Source of the DNA: Aliiroseovarius sp. PrR006 | GTDB taxonomy: Bacteria > Pseudomonadota > Alphaproteobacteria > Rhodobacterales > Rhodobacteraceae | Direction: 5' to 3' | NCBI RefSeq assembly: GCF_010500215.1 | Contig: NZ_JAAGOY010000004.1 | Location: forward strand, 1,550,001-1,614,000 | DNA length: 64,000 nucleotides | Notes under the pieces: generated by a model | What the model was told of the DNA's origin: nothing | Seen by the model: only the letters and a program-made list of their open reading frames with translations | The model's database searches: none | In this document: piece after piece, positions 17,202-27,401 of the stretch | How the letters are laid out: each line of letters starts with the position of its first letter | How positions within the stretch are numbered: the stretch's first letter is position 1 | Position numbers and translations under genes: made by a program

Positions 17202-20200
17202 TTACGCCTCTTGCAACGATTTCACCGTGATCTCGCGTTCGCCGCGGACCTTCATCGCGCGGGCGGCGGCATGGCTGCCGGCCAGCGTGGTGAAGTAGGG
17301 GATCTTGTCCATAAGGGCGACGTTGCGCATTGCGCGGCTGTCGTTAACGGACTGAGCGCCCTCGGTCGTGTTCATGACCAGATGCACTTCGCCATCTTTC
17401 ATGATGTCGATAATCATGCGGCCCGGTTCATAGGCTTTCGCCACAACATCCGCCTCGACCGCGTTTTCAGCCAAGAACTTGGCCGTGCCCGAGGTTGCGA
17501 TGATGCGGAAGCCTTGTTCGGCCAGCATCTGCGCGGTTTCGACCAGCTGAGGCGTCTTGTCGCCATCCTTGATCGACAGGAACACGGTGCCACCGGTCGG
17601 CAGCACGGTGCCTGCGCCCAACTGGGCCTTCAGGAAGGCCATCGCAAAGCTCTTATCAGCGCCCATCACCTCGCCGGTCGAACGCATTTCCGGCCCAAGC
17701 AACGTATCGACACCCGGAAAGCGGGCGAAGGGCAGAACGGCTTCTTTCACCGCGTAGGTGTCGATGTTGGGATCGACCAGATCGAACGCGTCCAGCTTCT
17801 CGCCCGCCATGACGCGTGCGGCAATCGAGGCGATGGGCGACAGAACCGCCTTGGCCACGAAAGGCACGGTACGCGAGGCACGCGGGTTCACTTCGATCAG
17901 ATAGATCTCGCCATCTTTCACAGCAAACTGCACGTTCATCAGGCCAACCACGTTCAGGGCCAAGGCCAGAGCATGCGATTGGCGACGCAGCTCGGCGATA
18001 ACCTCGTCCGACAGGCTGTATGGCGGCAAGGAACAGGCGCTGTCCCCCGAGTGAACACCAGCTTCTTCGATGTGTTGCATGATGCCTGCAACGTGCACGC
18101 TTTCGCCATCGCAGAGCGCATCCACGTCCACCTCGATCGCACCTGCCAGATAGCTGTCCAGCAGAACCGGGCTGTCGCCCGAGACCACAACCGCCTCGGC
18201 GATATAGCGTTCAAGCTGGGCCATATCGCGCACAATCTCCATCGCGCGGCCACCCAGAACGTAGGACGGGCGGATGACCAGCGGGAAGCCGATTTCCTCA
18301 GCAATCTCAAGCGCCTGTTCGTCGGTCGAGGCGATGCCGTTCTTCGGCTGTTTCAGACCAAGCTTGTTGACCAGATCCTGGAAACGCTCGCGGTCTTCAG
18401 CCAGGTCAATCGCGTCGGGCGTGGTGCCCAAGATCGGAATGCCTTCGGATTCCAGCGCGTTGGCCAGTTTCAGAGGGGTCTGACCACCGAACTGAACGAT
18501 CACGCCGTGCAGCGTGCCGTTGTCTTGCTCGACACGCAGGATCTCCATCACGTGTTCGAAGGTCAGCGGTTCGAAATACAGACGGTCCGAGGTGTCATAG
18601 TCGGTCGACACCGTTTCGGGGTTACAGTTGACCATGATGGTCTCGTACCCGCTTTCGGTCAGTGCGAAACAGGCGTGACAGCAGCAATAGTCGAACTCGA
18701 TCCCCTGCCCGATCCGGTTCGGGCCACCGCCCAGAATGACGACCTTTTTGCGGTCCGAGGGGCGCGCTTCGCATTCGACTTCGCCCATCATCGGGGCTTC
18801 ATAGGTCGAGTACATATAGGGCGTCTGCGCTTCGAATTCGGCCGCGCAGGTGTCGATGCGCTTGAACACGGCGTTCACGCCTGCGTTCCGGCGCGCATCC
18901 CGCACGTCTTTTTCGCTTTTATCAGTCAGCTTGGCCAGACGGGCATCGGTGAAGCCCAGCATCTTCAGCTTGCGCAGACCGTCGGGGTCTTGCGGCAGGC
19001 CGTTCTCACGCACGTCGTTTTCGGCGTCCACGATCTCGCGGATACGATCAAGGAACCACGGGTCAAACGCGGTCACACGTTGGATGTCAGAGTTCGACAT
19101 GCCAAGGCGCATGGCCTGCGCGATCCGCAAAATGCGGTCGGGACGCTGTTCCGAGATCGCCTTAACGATGGCAGCCTCTTCCGGCGCGCCTTCGATCTCG
19201 ACCTCGTCAAAGCCGGTCAGGCCCGATTCCATCGACGCCAGCGCCTTCTGCATCGATTCGTGGATGGTGCGGCCGATCGACATGGCCTCGCCCACGGATT
19301 TCATCGCGGTGGTCAGTTCAGGCTTGGAGCCGGGGAACTTCTCAAACGCGAATTTCGGGATCTTGGTGACGACATAGTCGATGGTCGGCTCGAACGAGGC
19401 GGGCGTGACCTTGGTGATGTCGTTGTCCAGCTCGTCCAGCGTATAGCCAACCGCCAGCTTCGCGGCGATCTTGGCAATCGGGAAGCCGGTGGCTTTCGAG
19501 GCCAGCGCCGAAGAACGCGACACGCGCGGGTTCATTTCGATGACGACCATGCGGCCATCGGCGGGATTCACGGCCCACTGCACGTTCGACCCGCCGGTTT
19601 CCACGCCAATCTCGCGCAGAACGTTGATCGAGTGCGTGCGCATCAGCTGGTATTCCTTGTCGGTCAGCGTCAGCGCAGGCGCAACGGTGATCGAGTCGCC
19701 GGTGTGCACACCCATCGGGTCCACGTTTTCGATCGAGCAGACGATGATGGCGTTGTCGGCAGTGTCGCGCACAACTTCCATCTCGTATTCTTTCCAACCC
19801 AGCAGGCTTTCATCCACAAGAATCTGGTTCACCGGCGAAGCGTCCATGCCAGTTCGGCAGTAGTGAATGTAGTCTTCGCGGTTATAGGCCACACCACCGC
19901 CGGTACCGCCCAAGGTAAAGGCGGGGCGGATGATCGCGGGCAGACCGATCTCGTCCAGCGTTTCCAGAGCCATCTGCACGCCAGCGTCCAGATCCGCGTG
20001 ACCCTTTTCGTTGGTCGGGGCGGTAACGATGGTTGCGCGCGGGTTCTCGATGCCCAGACGGTCCATCGCTTCGCGGAACAGCTTACGGTCTTCGGCCATC
20101 TCGATGGCGTCGCGCTTGGCGCCGATCAGTTCTACGTTGAACTTGTCCAGCACACCAAGATCGTCCAGCTCCAGCGCGGTGTTCAGACCGGTCTGACCAC

Positions 20201-20471
20201 CCATCGTGGGCAGCAGCGCGTCGGGGCGCTCTTTCTCGATGATTTTGGCGACGACCTCGGCGGTGATCGGCTCGATATATGTGGCGTCGGCCAGACCGGG
20301 GTCGGTCATGATCGTCGCCGGGTTCGAGTTCACCAGAATGACGCGATAGCCTTCTTCGCGCAGCGCCTTACAAGCTTGGGCACCCGAGTAGTCAAACTCG
20401 CAGGCTTGCCCAATAATGATGGGCCCCGCGCCGATGATCATGATCGAGTTGATATCGGTTCTTTTTGGCAT
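17202..20471 (-). CDS. carB: Carbamoyl-phosphate synthase large chain
   Basis: CarB makes carbamoyl phosphate from bicarbonate, ammonia and two ATP, supplying both arginine (argF) and pyrimidine (pyrB) synthesis. The 1089-residue protein has two homologous ATP-grasp halves. Each begins with the nucleotide-binding pattern: [20 protein letters not shown] near residue 10, and [20 protein letters not shown] near 575. The C-terminal MGS-like allosteric domain occupies about the last 140 residues. The small subunit carA is not nearby, which is common in this group. The start is [10 protein letters not shown] at 20471, after GGGGGAT; an upstream in-frame extension lacks conservation. No attenuator is obvious in the 278-base gap shared with aspS. 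Confidence 0.96.
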   Translation of the reverse strand: MPKRTDINSIMIIGAGPIIIGQACEFDYSGAQACKALREEGYRVILVNSNPATIMTDPGLADATYIEPITAEVVAKIIEKERPDALLPTMGGQTGLNTALELDDLGVLDKFNVELIGAKRDAIEMAEDRKLFREAMDRLGIENPRATIVTAPTNEKGHADLDAGVQMALETLDEIGLPAIIRPAFTLGGTGGGVAYNREDYIHYCRTGMDASPVNQILVDESLLGWKEYEMEVVRDTADNAIIVCSIENVDPMGVHTGDSITVAPALTLTDKEYQLMRTHSINVLREIGVETGGSNVQWAVNPADGRMVVIEMNPRVSRSSALASKATGFPIAKIAAKLAVGYTLDELDNDITKVTPASFEPTIDYVVTKIPKFAFEKFPGSKPELTTAMKSVGEAMSIGRTIHESMQKALASMESGLTGFDEVEIEGAPEEAAIVKAISEQRPDRILRIAQAMRLGMSNSDIQRVTAFDPWFLDRIREIVDAENDVRENGLPQDPDGLRKLKMLGFTDARLAKLTDKSEKDVRDARRNAGVNAVFKRIDTCAAEFEAQTPYMYSTYEAPMMGEVECEARPSDRKKVVILGGGPNRIGQGIEFDYCCCHACFALTESGYETIMVNCNPETVSTDYDTSDRLYFEPLTFEHVMEILRVEQDNGTLHGVIVQFGGQTPLKLANALESEGIPILGTTPDAIDLAEDRERFQDLVNKLGLKQPKNGIASTDEQALEIAEEIGFPLVIRPSYVLGGRAMEIVRDMAQLERYIAEAVVVSGDSPVLLDSYLAGAIEVDVDALCDGESVHVAGIMQHIEEAGVHSGDSACSLPPYSLSDEVIAELRRQSHALALALNVVGLMNVQFAVKDGEIYLIEVNPRASRTVPFVAKAVLSPIASIAARVMAGEKLDAFDLVDPNIDTYAVKEAVLPFARFPGVDTLLGPEMRSTGEVMGADKSFAMAFLKAQLGAGTVLPTGGTVFLSIKDGDKTPQLVETAQMLAEQGFRIIATSGTAKFLAENAVEADVVAKAYEPGRMIIDIMKDGEVHLVMNTTEGAQSVNDSRAMRNVALMDKIPYFTTLAGSHAAARAMKVRGEREITVKSLQEA

Positions 20472-20749
20472 GGTATCCCCCATCGGCAGACTGAACGCGC
20501 GCGGGAATCCCTGCCGCACGCAAATTGTCGTGGGTTATAGACACCAGCGGGGTTTCTGCAAGCCCTGTTTGTGCTGAACCCATCATTGTTTCAGGTTCAG
20601 CCGGAATTCTCGTTCATTGTGCGATAAAGACCAAGAAAATTGCACCTTGAAGGGGCTCTTTTGCGCCATTGATGCCGCTGCGGCTTGACTTTGCCCGCCA
20701 AGGCAGGTGTATCGGCCCGAGATTATAGAACCGCTCGTGGGAGCCTGAC

Positions 20750-22600
20750 ATGCACGCCTATCGCAGCCACACCTGTGCTGAACTGAACAAATCTAACGTC
20801 GGTGAGACCGTCCGCCTTTCGGGCTGGGTCCATCGTGTCCGCGATCATGGCGGCATCCTGTTCATCGACTTGCGCGACCATTACGGCGTGACGCAGGTTC
20901 TGTGTGACCCCGACAGCCCGGTTTTCGCCGAGATGGAGAAAGTCCGCGCGGAATGGTGCATTCGCATCGACGGCAACGTGAAAGCGCGCGACGAAGATCT
21001 GGTAAACCCGAAAATCCCGACCGGTGAAGTCGAAGTCTTCGTGCGTGATCTGGAAGTTCTGGGTGCGTCGGATGAACTGCCGCTGATGGTGTTCGGCGAT
21101 CAGGAGTACCCGGAAGAAACCCGCCTGAAGTACCGCTTCCTCGACCTGCGCCGCGAGGTGATGCAGGAAAACATGAAGCTGCGGTCTGACGTTGTGGCCT
21201 CGATGCGCAAGCGCATGTGGGATCAGGGCTTCCGCGAATACCAGACCCCGATCATCACGGCCTCAAGCCCTGAAGGTGCGCGTGACTTCTTGGTGCCGTC
21301 ACGTCTGCACCCGGGCAAGTTCTACGCCCTGCCGCAAGCCCCTCAGCAGTTCAAACAGCTGATGATGGTCGCGGGCTTCGACAAGTATTTCCAGATCGCG
21401 CCCTGCTTCCGTGACGAAGACCCGCGCGCGGACCGTTCGCCCACCGACTTCTATCAGTTGGACATGGAGATGTCGTTCGTTGAGCAGCAGGACGTGTTCG
21501 ACACGATCGAACCGGTTCTGCGTGGCGTCTTTGAAGAGTTTGGCGGCGACCGCAAAGTCGACCAGACATGGGAGCAGATCTCGTACGCAGACTCCGCCCT
21601 GTGGTATGGCACCGACAAGCCGGACCTGCGTAACCCGATCAAAATGCAGATCGTCTCGGACCACTTCCGCGGTTCGGGCTTCACGATTTTCGCCAAACTG
21701 CTGGAACAGGACGGCACACAGATCCGCGCCATCCCGGCCCCGAAAGGTGGCTCGCGCAAGTTCTGCGACCGCATGAACAAGTTCGCACAGCAAGAAGGTC
21801 TGCCCGGCATGGGTTACATCTTCTGGCGCGAGAAAACCGCCGATGCCGTGGCGCAAGAGCTGGGCATCACGGTGAAAGAGGCTCAGGCCAAGCTGAAATC
21901 CGGCGAAGTCGAAGGTGGCATGGAAGCTGCTGGTCCGCTGGCCAAGAACATCGGCCCCGAGCGCACCGAAGCCATCCGCCAGCAACTGGGTCTGGACATC
22001 GGCGACGCGGCCTTCTTCCTTGGCGGCAAGCCGAAAGCATTTGAAGGTGTCGCTGGCCGTGCCCGCACAACCATCGGCGACGAGCTGGGCCTGACCGACA
22101 AGGACCGCTTTGCCTTTGCATGGATCGTCGACTTCCCGATCTTCCAGCTGGACGAAGAAAACGGTGGTCTGGACTTCGACCACAACCCGTTCTCAATGCC
22201 GCAAGGCGGTCTGGACGCGCTTCTGGGCGATCCGCTGCACGTCAAAGGCTTCCAGTATGACTTGGCCTGTAACGGCTATGAACTGGTGTCGGGCGCGATC
22301 CGGAACCACCAGCCTGAAATTATGTTCAAAGCCTTTGAACTGGCTGGCTATGGCAAGAGCGAAGTGATCAAACGCTTCGGCGGCATGGTCAACGCGTTCC
22401 AGTACGGTGCCCCCCCGCACGGTGGCTGTGCTGCCGGTGTCGACCGTATCGTGATGCTGCTGGCCGATCAGGACAACATCCGCGAAGTGATGATGTTCCC
22501 GATGAACCAGCGCGCCGAAGATCTGATGATGAACGCTCCTTCCGAGCCGCTGAACGAACAGCTGCGCGAGCTGCACCTGCGGGTCATTCCGCAAGAGTAA
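20750..22600 (+). CDS. aspS: Aspartyl-tRNA synthetase
   Basis: This class IIb synthetase charges tRNA-Asp. At 616 residues it is full length. The N-terminal OB-fold anticodon-binding domain begins [19 protein letters not shown]. Motif 2 carries the [10 protein letters not shown] signature. A bacterial GAD-type insert lies around residues 290-420. Motif 3 is [12 protein letters not shown] near the C-terminus. Whether it also charges tRNA-Asn cannot be decided here. It is divergent from carB. A TTGACT at 20685 may be part of its promoter, but no good -10 follows at normal spacing. Confidence 0.96.
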   Translation: MHAYRSHTCAELNKSNVGETVRLSGWVHRVRDHGGILFIDLRDHYGVTQVLCDPDSPVFAEMEKVRAEWCIRIDGNVKARDEDLVNPKIPTGEVEVFVRDLEVLGASDELPLMVFGDQEYPEETRLKYRFLDLRREVMQENMKLRSDVVASMRKRMWDQGFREYQTPIITASSPEGARDFLVPSRLHPGKFYALPQAPQQFKQLMMVAGFDKYFQIAPCFRDEDPRADRSPTDFYQLDMEMSFVEQQDVFDTIEPVLRGVFEEFGGDRKVDQTWEQISYADSALWYGTDKPDLRNPIKMQIVSDHFRGSGFTIFAKLLEQDGTQIRAIPAPKGGSRKFCDRMNKFAQQEGLPGMGYIFWREKTADAVAQELGITVKEAQAKLKSGEVEGGMEAAGPLAKNIGPERTEAIRQQLGLDIGDAAFFLGGKPKAFEGVAGRARTTIGDELGLTDKDRFAFAWIVDFPIFQLDEENGGLDFDHNPFSMPQGGLDALLGDPLHVKGFQYDLACNGYELVSGAIRNHQPEIMFKAFELAGYGKSEVIKRFGGMVNAFQYGAPPHGGCAAGVDRIVMLLADQDNIREVMMFPMNQRAEDLMMNAPSEPLNEQLRELHLRVIPQE

Positions 22601-22693
22601 TCTGCTCGCTGTCATCGCATATCAATAATTCCCCTGGCATAATCTGGCGTGCCCGCACATTCTGCGCGGGCCGTCTGGTGCCAGGAGACCGCA

Positions 22694-23491
22694 TTGTCTT
22701 TCGACCCACGTATTGCGCAGAGCCGTTTTGGGTTCGGGCCGGGCCCGGGTTTCGAACTGCCGCGCTCGGCCCAGCAGATGCTAAACCTGTTGGCTGGACC
22801 GGATAGGCAAGCAAAACGTTTTCCGATCTCGGGCTTTGTCGACGTCTCCGACGACCTGAGGGAACTCCGGAAACTGAACAAAACCCTTCGCAAAGCCCGC
22901 GGCGCAGGTGGCGTCGGTTTCAAAACTGCCCAAGCCGCCCGCAAAGAAAAATACCGCGAAACGCGCGGCAAGCGGGACGCGTGGTTTCTGGCCGCCATGG
23001 CGCGCTGCACCACGGCCGAGGATGCATTTCGCGAACGCTTGGTGCGTTTTTGGGCCGATCATTTTACGGTCGTCGGCAAGGGACAGCTGTTCCGGGGCGT
23101 GGCCTCGACCTTCCCCGAAGACGTCGTCCGCCCCCATGTCACCGGACGTTTTGCCGACACACTGACGTCGCTGAACCGCAAAACCCGCAATCAACTGCTC
23201 TTCGGGCCACTGAAGCTGATGGGGCAACCGTGGGAAGCCCCCGGAGGTCCCGATGGCTGGCCTGAAGATGCCGCCCATTGGATCACACCGCAGGGGCTTG
23301 CCGCGCGCATCCAGTGGGCAGTCTCGGCCCCATCATCCTTTGGCGTGAAGCTACCTGACCCGCGCGACTTCGTGCAAACCGCGCTGGCCGGACAGGCATC
23401 CAAGGTAACCGAGTTCGCAGCCCGCGCGGCTGAAACCCGCTGGGAGGGGATCGGGATCATCCTGTCCTCGCCCGAGTTTCAGCGCCGCTAG
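22694..23491 (+). CDS. DUF1800-family protein with a large internal deletion
   Basis: DUF1800 proteins are secreted or surface proteins of unknown function, usually about 450-500 residues and encoded before a DUF1501 gene. Here only 265 residues remain. Residues 1-157 match the family N-terminus, with RFWADHF at 118-124. From about residue 165 (RNQLLFGPLKLMGQPWE, then GPDGWPED and WITPQGLAARIQWA) they match the C-terminus. The central section, with the ARELLELHTLG-type helix, is missing in frame. The best start is TTG at 22694, seven bases after AGGAG; no ATG fits. It is 14 bases from the DUF1501 gene, so the operon is kept although this member is probably non-functional. Confidence 0.8.
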   Translation: MSFDPRIAQSRFGFGPGPGFELPRSAQQMLNLLAGPDRQAKRFPISGFVDVSDDLRELRKLNKTLRKARGAGGVGFKTAQAARKEKYRETRGKRDAWFLAAMARCTTAEDAFRERLVRFWADHFTVVGKGQLFRGVASTFPEDVVRPHVTGRFADTLTSLNRKTRNQLLFGPLKLMGQPWEAPGGPDGWPEDAAHWITPQGLAARIQWAVSAPSSFGVKLPDPRDFVQTALAGQASKVTEFAARAAETRWEGIGIILSSPEFQRR

Positions 23492-23505
23492 AAAGGAGAC
23501 TGGAT

Positions 23506-24741
23506 ATGACAAGACACACTTCCCTTTCCCGGCGCGGGTTCCTAAAGAACGCGGGCATTCTGGGCTGCTCTTTGGCCGCAAGCCCGCTGGTCACGCCCGT
23601 CAGCCTGGCGGCGACTCCCGGCGACCACCGTCTTGTGGTCATTGTCTTGCGCGGTGGTATGGATGGGCTGGACCTTGTGCGCCCTGTGGGTGATCCCCTG
23701 TTTGCCGATCACAGACCGAACCTGTCCATGGCGGACCCGAAACTTCCCCTGACGGACTTCTATGCCCTGCACCCGGCGGCGGACAAACTCCACGATCTTT
23801 GGACGGCGGGCGAGCTGGCGTTCGGCCAAGCGGTCTCGACCCCATATCGTGACAAGCGCAGCCATTTCGATGGACAGGATATTCTTGAAGCCGGCGTCAA
23901 TGCGGGTGGCGCGATACGGGACGGATGGCTGAACCGGCTGGTGCAGACCATGCCGGATACGCGGCTCCGCACCGCGTTGGCGGTCGGTCGCGAGGATCTG
24001 CTGATCCTCAGCGGGGATGCGGCAACGTCCGGGTGGTCCCCGGATGTGACCCTGCCCCTGACCGAAGCGTCCCGGCTGCTGATGGCAAGAGTGTACGAAC
24101 ATGACCCGCTGTTCTCTGCCGCCTTGGATGAGGCCGTTGGTCTGACCAATACCTTGCACCCTGAGCTTTTGTTGAACGGGGATGACGCCGCAAGCGATCC
24201 CGCCGATATCATGTCAAACGCTATGATGATGGCGAAAGATCACGACGGCATCAACAGCGTCGCCTCGTTCACCGCCGAGATGTTGAAACAAGACACACGC
24301 ATTGCGTCGTTCTCGATCGGGGGCTGGGATACGCATGTGGCACAGCCGGGGAATTTCAAACGAGCGCTGGGAACGTTGCAAGACGCGATCATGACCCTGA
24401 AGGCTGATCTGGGCGCGACATGGGGCAAGACCACGGTGCTGGCCATGACCGAGTTTGGGCGGACGGTCCGCCAGAACGGAAGCAAGGGGACGGATCACGG
24501 CACCGGCGGCACGGTGATTGTGGCTGGCGGCGCGGTGCGAGGCGGCAAAATCTACGGAGACTGGCCCGGGCTGGCAGAAGAGGATTTGTATAATCGCCGC
24601 GACCTGATGCCGACTGCCGACATCCGCCTATATGCAGCGGCCGCGATGCGCGGGCTGTTCAACGCCACCCCCTCCGAGATCGAAGGCACCATTTTCCCCG
24701 GGTTGGATCTGTCCCCCGGCCTACCCAAGATCATCGCTTGA
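23506..24741 (+). CDS. DUF1501-family secreted protein (Tat signal)
   Basis: This 411-residue protein belongs to the DUF1501 family, in the alkaline-phosphatase-like fold. A twin-arginine signal SRRGFLK (8-14) precedes a hydrophobic stretch ending near residue 32, so export is by Tat. The core has RGGMDGLD near 48-55, and later stretches GGWDTH, AMTEFGRTVRQNGSKGTDHG and GGTVIVAGG typical of the family. It follows the truncated DUF1800 gene with its own AAAGGAG site. The function of the DUF1800-DUF1501 pair is not established. This member looks complete. Confidence 0.88.
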   Translation: MTRHTSLSRRGFLKNAGILGCSLAASPLVTPVSLAATPGDHRLVVIVLRGGMDGLDLVRPVGDPLFADHRPNLSMADPKLPLTDFYALHPAADKLHDLWTAGELAFGQAVSTPYRDKRSHFDGQDILEAGVNAGGAIRDGWLNRLVQTMPDTRLRTALAVGREDLLILSGDAATSGWSPDVTLPLTEASRLLMARVYEHDPLFSAALDEAVGLTNTLHPELLLNGDDAASDPADIMSNAMMMAKDHDGINSVASFTAEMLKQDTRIASFSIGGWDTHVAQPGNFKRALGTLQDAIMTLKADLGATWGKTTVLAMTEFGRTVRQNGSKGTDHGTGGTVIVAGGAVRGGKIYGDWPGLAEEDLYNRRDLMPTADIRLYAAAAMRGLFNATPSEIEGTIFPGLDLSPGLPKIIA

Positions 24742-24751
24742 TCGGACAAAA

Positions 24752-24780
24752 AGAATAGGGCGCGCTTTAATAGCGCGCCC
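24752..24780 (-). terminator. Terminator after the Flp-like pilin gene
   Basis: GGGCGCGCT (24758-24766) pairs with AGCGCGCCC (24772-24780). On the minus strand it is followed by TATTCTTTTT, while on the plus strand there is no T-tract. It therefore mainly serves the minus-strand pilin gene, although it also lies just after the DUF1501 stop. Confidence 0.7.
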
Positions 24781-24818
24781 GATACTCATAACAGCAGAAC
24801 AATTACTATTAGGTCAGG

Positions 24819-25001
24819 TCAACCTGCCAAGGGCTGCATCTCGACGACTTGGCCCGTTGCGTCGCTCACCGGAGCATTGGGTTCGACCACCGCAAGAACC
24901 ACCGCAGTCACCATCATAACCGCACCCGCAATCAATACGGTCCAGTCAATTACGGCATTGCCCAGCTCTTCATCTGCAAATTTCTTGATCAGGTCTTTCA
25001 C
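24819..25001 (-). CDS. Flp/type IVb pilin-like small membrane protein
   Basis: This is a 60-residue protein with one hydrophobic helix (about 21-40). A prepilin-like site is visible: Gly14 followed by NAVIDW, so that Asp falls at +5 and Trp at +6 where Flp pilins have Glu-Tyr. The charged N-terminus MKDLIKKFADEELG fits a leader cut by a TadV-type peptidase. No tad/cpa genes are nearby. It lies 120 bases downstream of a response regulator on the same strand. The pilin assignment rests on this short motif. Confidence 0.6.
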   Translation of the reverse strand: MKDLIKKFADEELGNAVIDWTVLIAGAVMMVTAVVLAVVEPNAPVSDATGQVVEMQPLAG

Positions 25002-25120
25002 GATATCAACCTCGCAAATTGATTCAAATACCTTTCCTATTTCTTAAGACTGCCCCCGAAAAGGGGCGGAAATGTGAAGGGCCGAGGTCTATTTCGTGCC
25101 AGATTCCCCGAAACCACTAC

Positions 25121-25840
25121 TTAAAGATGTCGTCGTTCCTTTAATCGGCCCTCTACCAAATGCGTCACATGGGCCATGTCCGCCCCCGTGGATCGTCCCG
25201 CATGTCGGGCCGCAGCAAGCCGTTTGGCGGCGGTGGCCAGCCCCTGATCATGGGCAGAACACGCCAGCCCACCCAGAAACTGCGCGACATAATCCTGTGT
25301 CGCATCGTCGTCACCCGCACGCATGATCTGCGCTAGATGCGACAGGTCATCCTGAAGCGCCAAAGCATCCGGGGCAATTACGTCGTTCGGAAGCGTACGC
25401 GGGGTCGCCGGGCCTTCTTGGTGCGGCAAGACGCTAAGGATGGCTTGCTGAAACGCGGCCAAACGTTCGACGGGCTTCTCAAGGAAACCATCCGCCCCTG
25501 CATCAAGCGCGGCATCGCGAGTGCCGGCATCACCGCTCATCCCAAGAATCACGGGGACGCGGATCGCATCACCTGAAAGCTCTTCGATCAAGTCGGCGCC
25601 AAACCCATCTGGAAGTCCCATATCCACAATGACTACAGTCGGCCGATAAACACGGAGATGCCGATGCGCAGCGGCCAGATTGTCAGCACGACGGATCCGT
25701 GCGCCAGAGCGCAAACACAACAGGCGGATCGCCTCGGACGCAAAGCGGCTGTCTTCGACCACCAGAACAGTCATCCCGTTCAGGGGGCGCTCGGCGGTCG
25801 GCGGTTGGGTCATCATGAAGGCTTCCAGTTCATCGCTCAT
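25121..25840 (-). CDS. Response regulator with receiver domain and helical C-terminus
   Basis: This 239-residue protein has a CheY-like receiver domain at about 22-145. The acidic pair is Glu29/Asp30, the phospho-acceptor is Asp73 (VIVDMGLP), Ser102 is the switch residue, and Lys122 is in FLEKP. The C-terminal ~90 residues are helical and Hpt-like in length, but I see no clear HxxKG phosphotransfer motif. There is no DNA-binding domain and no kinase neighbour. I chose the ATG at 25840, seven bases after AAGGAG; two in-frame starts lie slightly upstream. Confidence 0.82.
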   Translation of the reverse strand: MSDELEAFMMTQPPTAERPLNGMTVLVVEDSRFASEAIRLLCLRSGARIRRADNLAAAHRHLRVYRPTVVIVDMGLPDGFGADLIEELSGDAIRVPVILGMSGDAGTRDAALDAGADGFLEKPVERLAAFQQAILSVLPHQEGPATPRTLPNDVIAPDALALQDDLSHLAQIMRAGDDDATQDYVAQFLGGLACSAHDQGLATAAKRLAAARHAGRSTGADMAHVTHLVEGRLKERRHL

Positions 25841-25955
25841 CTTCATGCTCCTTTCAGGGATCACCTTGAAGCAAAACTGCCTAACAACCGGTTAACCTGT
25901 GAAACGCAGCGGCATTCCCGGCCTGTGGCACAGTGCCGCTTGCCCTGAACGGGCC

Positions 25956-25969
25956 GCTTATGCATAAGC
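25956..25969. promoter_or_regulatory. Perfect 14-base palindrome upstream of mce
   Basis: GCTTATGCATAAGC is its own reverse complement and lies 29 bases before the epimerase ATG. It is a candidate operator; the cognate regulator is unknown. Confidence 0.4.
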
Positions 25970-25998
25970 AGCACAGTATTTGAATTGGGAGAGACAAG

Positions 25999-26403
25999 AT
26001 GATCGGACGCCTGAACCACGTAGCCATCGCCGTACCGGACCTTGAGGCCGCAAGCGCACAATATCGCGACACGCTTGGCGCAAAGGTTAACGCACCGCAG
26101 GACGAGCCCGACCACGGTGTAACCGTTGTGTTCATCGAACTTCCCAACACCAAGATCGAGCTGCTCTACCCGCTGGGGGACAACTCGCCCATCGCTGGCT
26201 TCCTGGAAAAGAACCCGTCGGGTGGCATCCACCACATTTGTTACGAGGTTGACGACATTCTGGCCGCACGTGACCAACTGCAAGCCTCGGGTGCACGCGT
26301 ACTGGGCACGGGCGAGCCGAAGATCGGCGCCCACGGCAAGCCGGTTCTGTTCCTGCACCCGAAGGACTTCACCGGTACGCTGGTGGAACTGGAACAAGTC
26401 TGA
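25999..26403 (+). CDS. mce: Methylmalonyl-CoA epimerase
   Basis: The epimerase interconverts (S)- and (R)-methylmalonyl-CoA and belongs to the glyoxalase/VOC metalloprotein fold. The 134-residue protein has the N-terminal MIGRLNHVAIAVPDL, with metal ligand His7, and GGIHHICYEVDD near residues 75-86. The C-terminal FTGTLVELEQV provides the last metal-ligand glutamate. GGGAGAG precedes the ATG. Its stop overlaps the DUF1467 start by one base, so the two are co-translated. MeaB at 2533 serves the next enzyme of the same route. Confidence 0.93.
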   Translation: MIGRLNHVAIAVPDLEAASAQYRDTLGAKVNAPQDEPDHGVTVVFIELPNTKIELLYPLGDNSPIAGFLEKNPSGGIHHICYEVDDILAARDQLQASGARVLGTGEPKIGAHGKPVLFLHPKDFTGTLVELEQV

Positions 26404-26681
26404 TGTCGATCACCGCCGCCGCCGTCCTTTATGTCGTGATCTGGTTCGTGACCATGTTCGTGGTCCTGCCGATCCGCTTGCGCACTCAAGGCGACGAGGG
26501 CGAGATCGTACCCGGCACCCATGCCGGAGCCCCGGCCAATTTCAAGCTGGGGCGCACCTTGTTGATCGTGACCATCGCGGGCACGATCGTCTGGGCGATC
26601 ATCGCGGGCATCATCATGTCGGGCTGGATCGGGGTCGAGGATATTGACTGGTTCGACCGCTACGATGACACCAGCGGATAA
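26403..26681 (+). CDS. DUF1467-family small membrane protein
   Basis: This 92-residue protein has two transmembrane helices, about 4-22 and 52-76, joined by a charged loop with the family pattern VVLPIRLRTQGDEGE. DUF1467 is typical of alphaproteobacteria and often follows the methylmalonyl-CoA epimerase gene, as here. Its role is unknown. The start ATG shares its first base with the mce stop codon. Confidence 0.85.
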   Translation: MSITAAAVLYVVIWFVTMFVVLPIRLRTQGDEGEIVPGTHAGAPANFKLGRTLLIVTIAGTIVWAIIAGIIMSGWIGVEDIDWFDRYDDTSG

Positions 26682-26682
26682 G

Positions 26683-26706
26683 AAAAGGGCGCCCAGTGGG
26701 CGCCCT
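26683..26706. terminator. Bidirectional terminator between DUF1467 and the EI24 gene
   Basis: A nine-base stem AGGGCGCCC / GGGCGCCCT (26686-26706) surrounds the three-base loop AGT. It is preceded by AAAA and followed by TATTT, so it can act for both convergent genes. Confidence 0.85.
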
Positions 26707-26714
26707 ATTTCGTT

Positions 26715-27401
26715 CTAACGTCCTGCAAGACGGTGGAACATATGCGTGAAGCTTGCCGCGCCCAGAATGGGGATCAAGAGGTTCACCAGCGGCACTGACA
26801 ACGGCACTGCCATCAAGCATCCGGCAAACCAGATCTGCGCGTTGTGACGGCGGCGTAAGGCATGCGCGTCTGCGCGGGGCATGCGGCGCATGGCGGCCAT
26901 GGTGAAGTATTCTCGGCCCAGCAGGTATCCGTTCACCGCGTAGAACAGGATCGGGGCCAAGGGACCCACGAAGAAGAACAGGATCAGGGCGATCAGGTTC
27001 ACGCCGACAATCACGCCGAAAAAGCCAAGGCTTTCGCGGACGTCATTCAGGATCGAGGTCTCGGGGTTGGGCGGGAGGTGGGGATAGTGCTTGGCCTCGA
27101 CTGCGTCGGCGACCTCGTCCAGAAACAGACCCGTGAAGGCGCCCGCGACGGGAACCATCAGGATGACCGACAGCACCAGCATCAGCAGCACCGACGCCCA
27201 AAGCGCCAGCCCGTTGACCCACGAGATCTCGCCCACGAAGGGCAGCGACAGGGTGTCGGGGACCAGTAAGCCCACCAGCCATGTCATCGCGAAGGTGATC
27301 GCCGCCAGAAGGCCAACGGTCAGGCCAAGCCCCTTCAGCAGCACATTGCGAAAGCGCGGGTCGCCAAGCTGGCCAAGCGCGCGGAAGAAATCGTCAAACA
27401 T
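26715..27401 (-). CDS. EI24/CysZ-like membrane protein
   Basis: This 228-residue protein has four to six hydrophobic segments. The EI24 family pattern includes PVAGAFTGLFLDEVADAVE near residues 85-103 and YAVNGYLLGREYF near 155-167. CysZ, the best known member, imports sulfate. In alphaproteobacteria the role is less certain and no cysteine genes are nearby. Its ATG overlaps the stop of the upstream nitroreductase gene by one base (TAATG), so the two form an operon. Confidence 0.82.
   Translation of the reverse strand: MFDDFFRALGQLGDPRFRNVLLKGLGLTVGLLAAITFAMTWLVGLLVPDTLSLPFVGEISWVNGLALWASVLLMLVLSVILMVPVAGAFTGLFLDEVADAVEAKHYPHLPPNPETSILNDVRESLGFFGVIVGVNLIALILFFFVGPLAPILFYAVNGYLLGREYFTMAAMRRMPRADAHALRRRHNAQIWFAGCLMAVPLSVPLVNLLIPILGAASFTHMFHRLAGR

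Noticed and set aside
17190-20540. 1116-codon open frame on the plus strand opposite carB
   Set aside because: It lies wholly antisense to the clear carB gene. Long antisense frames arise from strong GC bias at third codon positions. The product is rich in His, Arg, Gln and Val with no recognisable domain.
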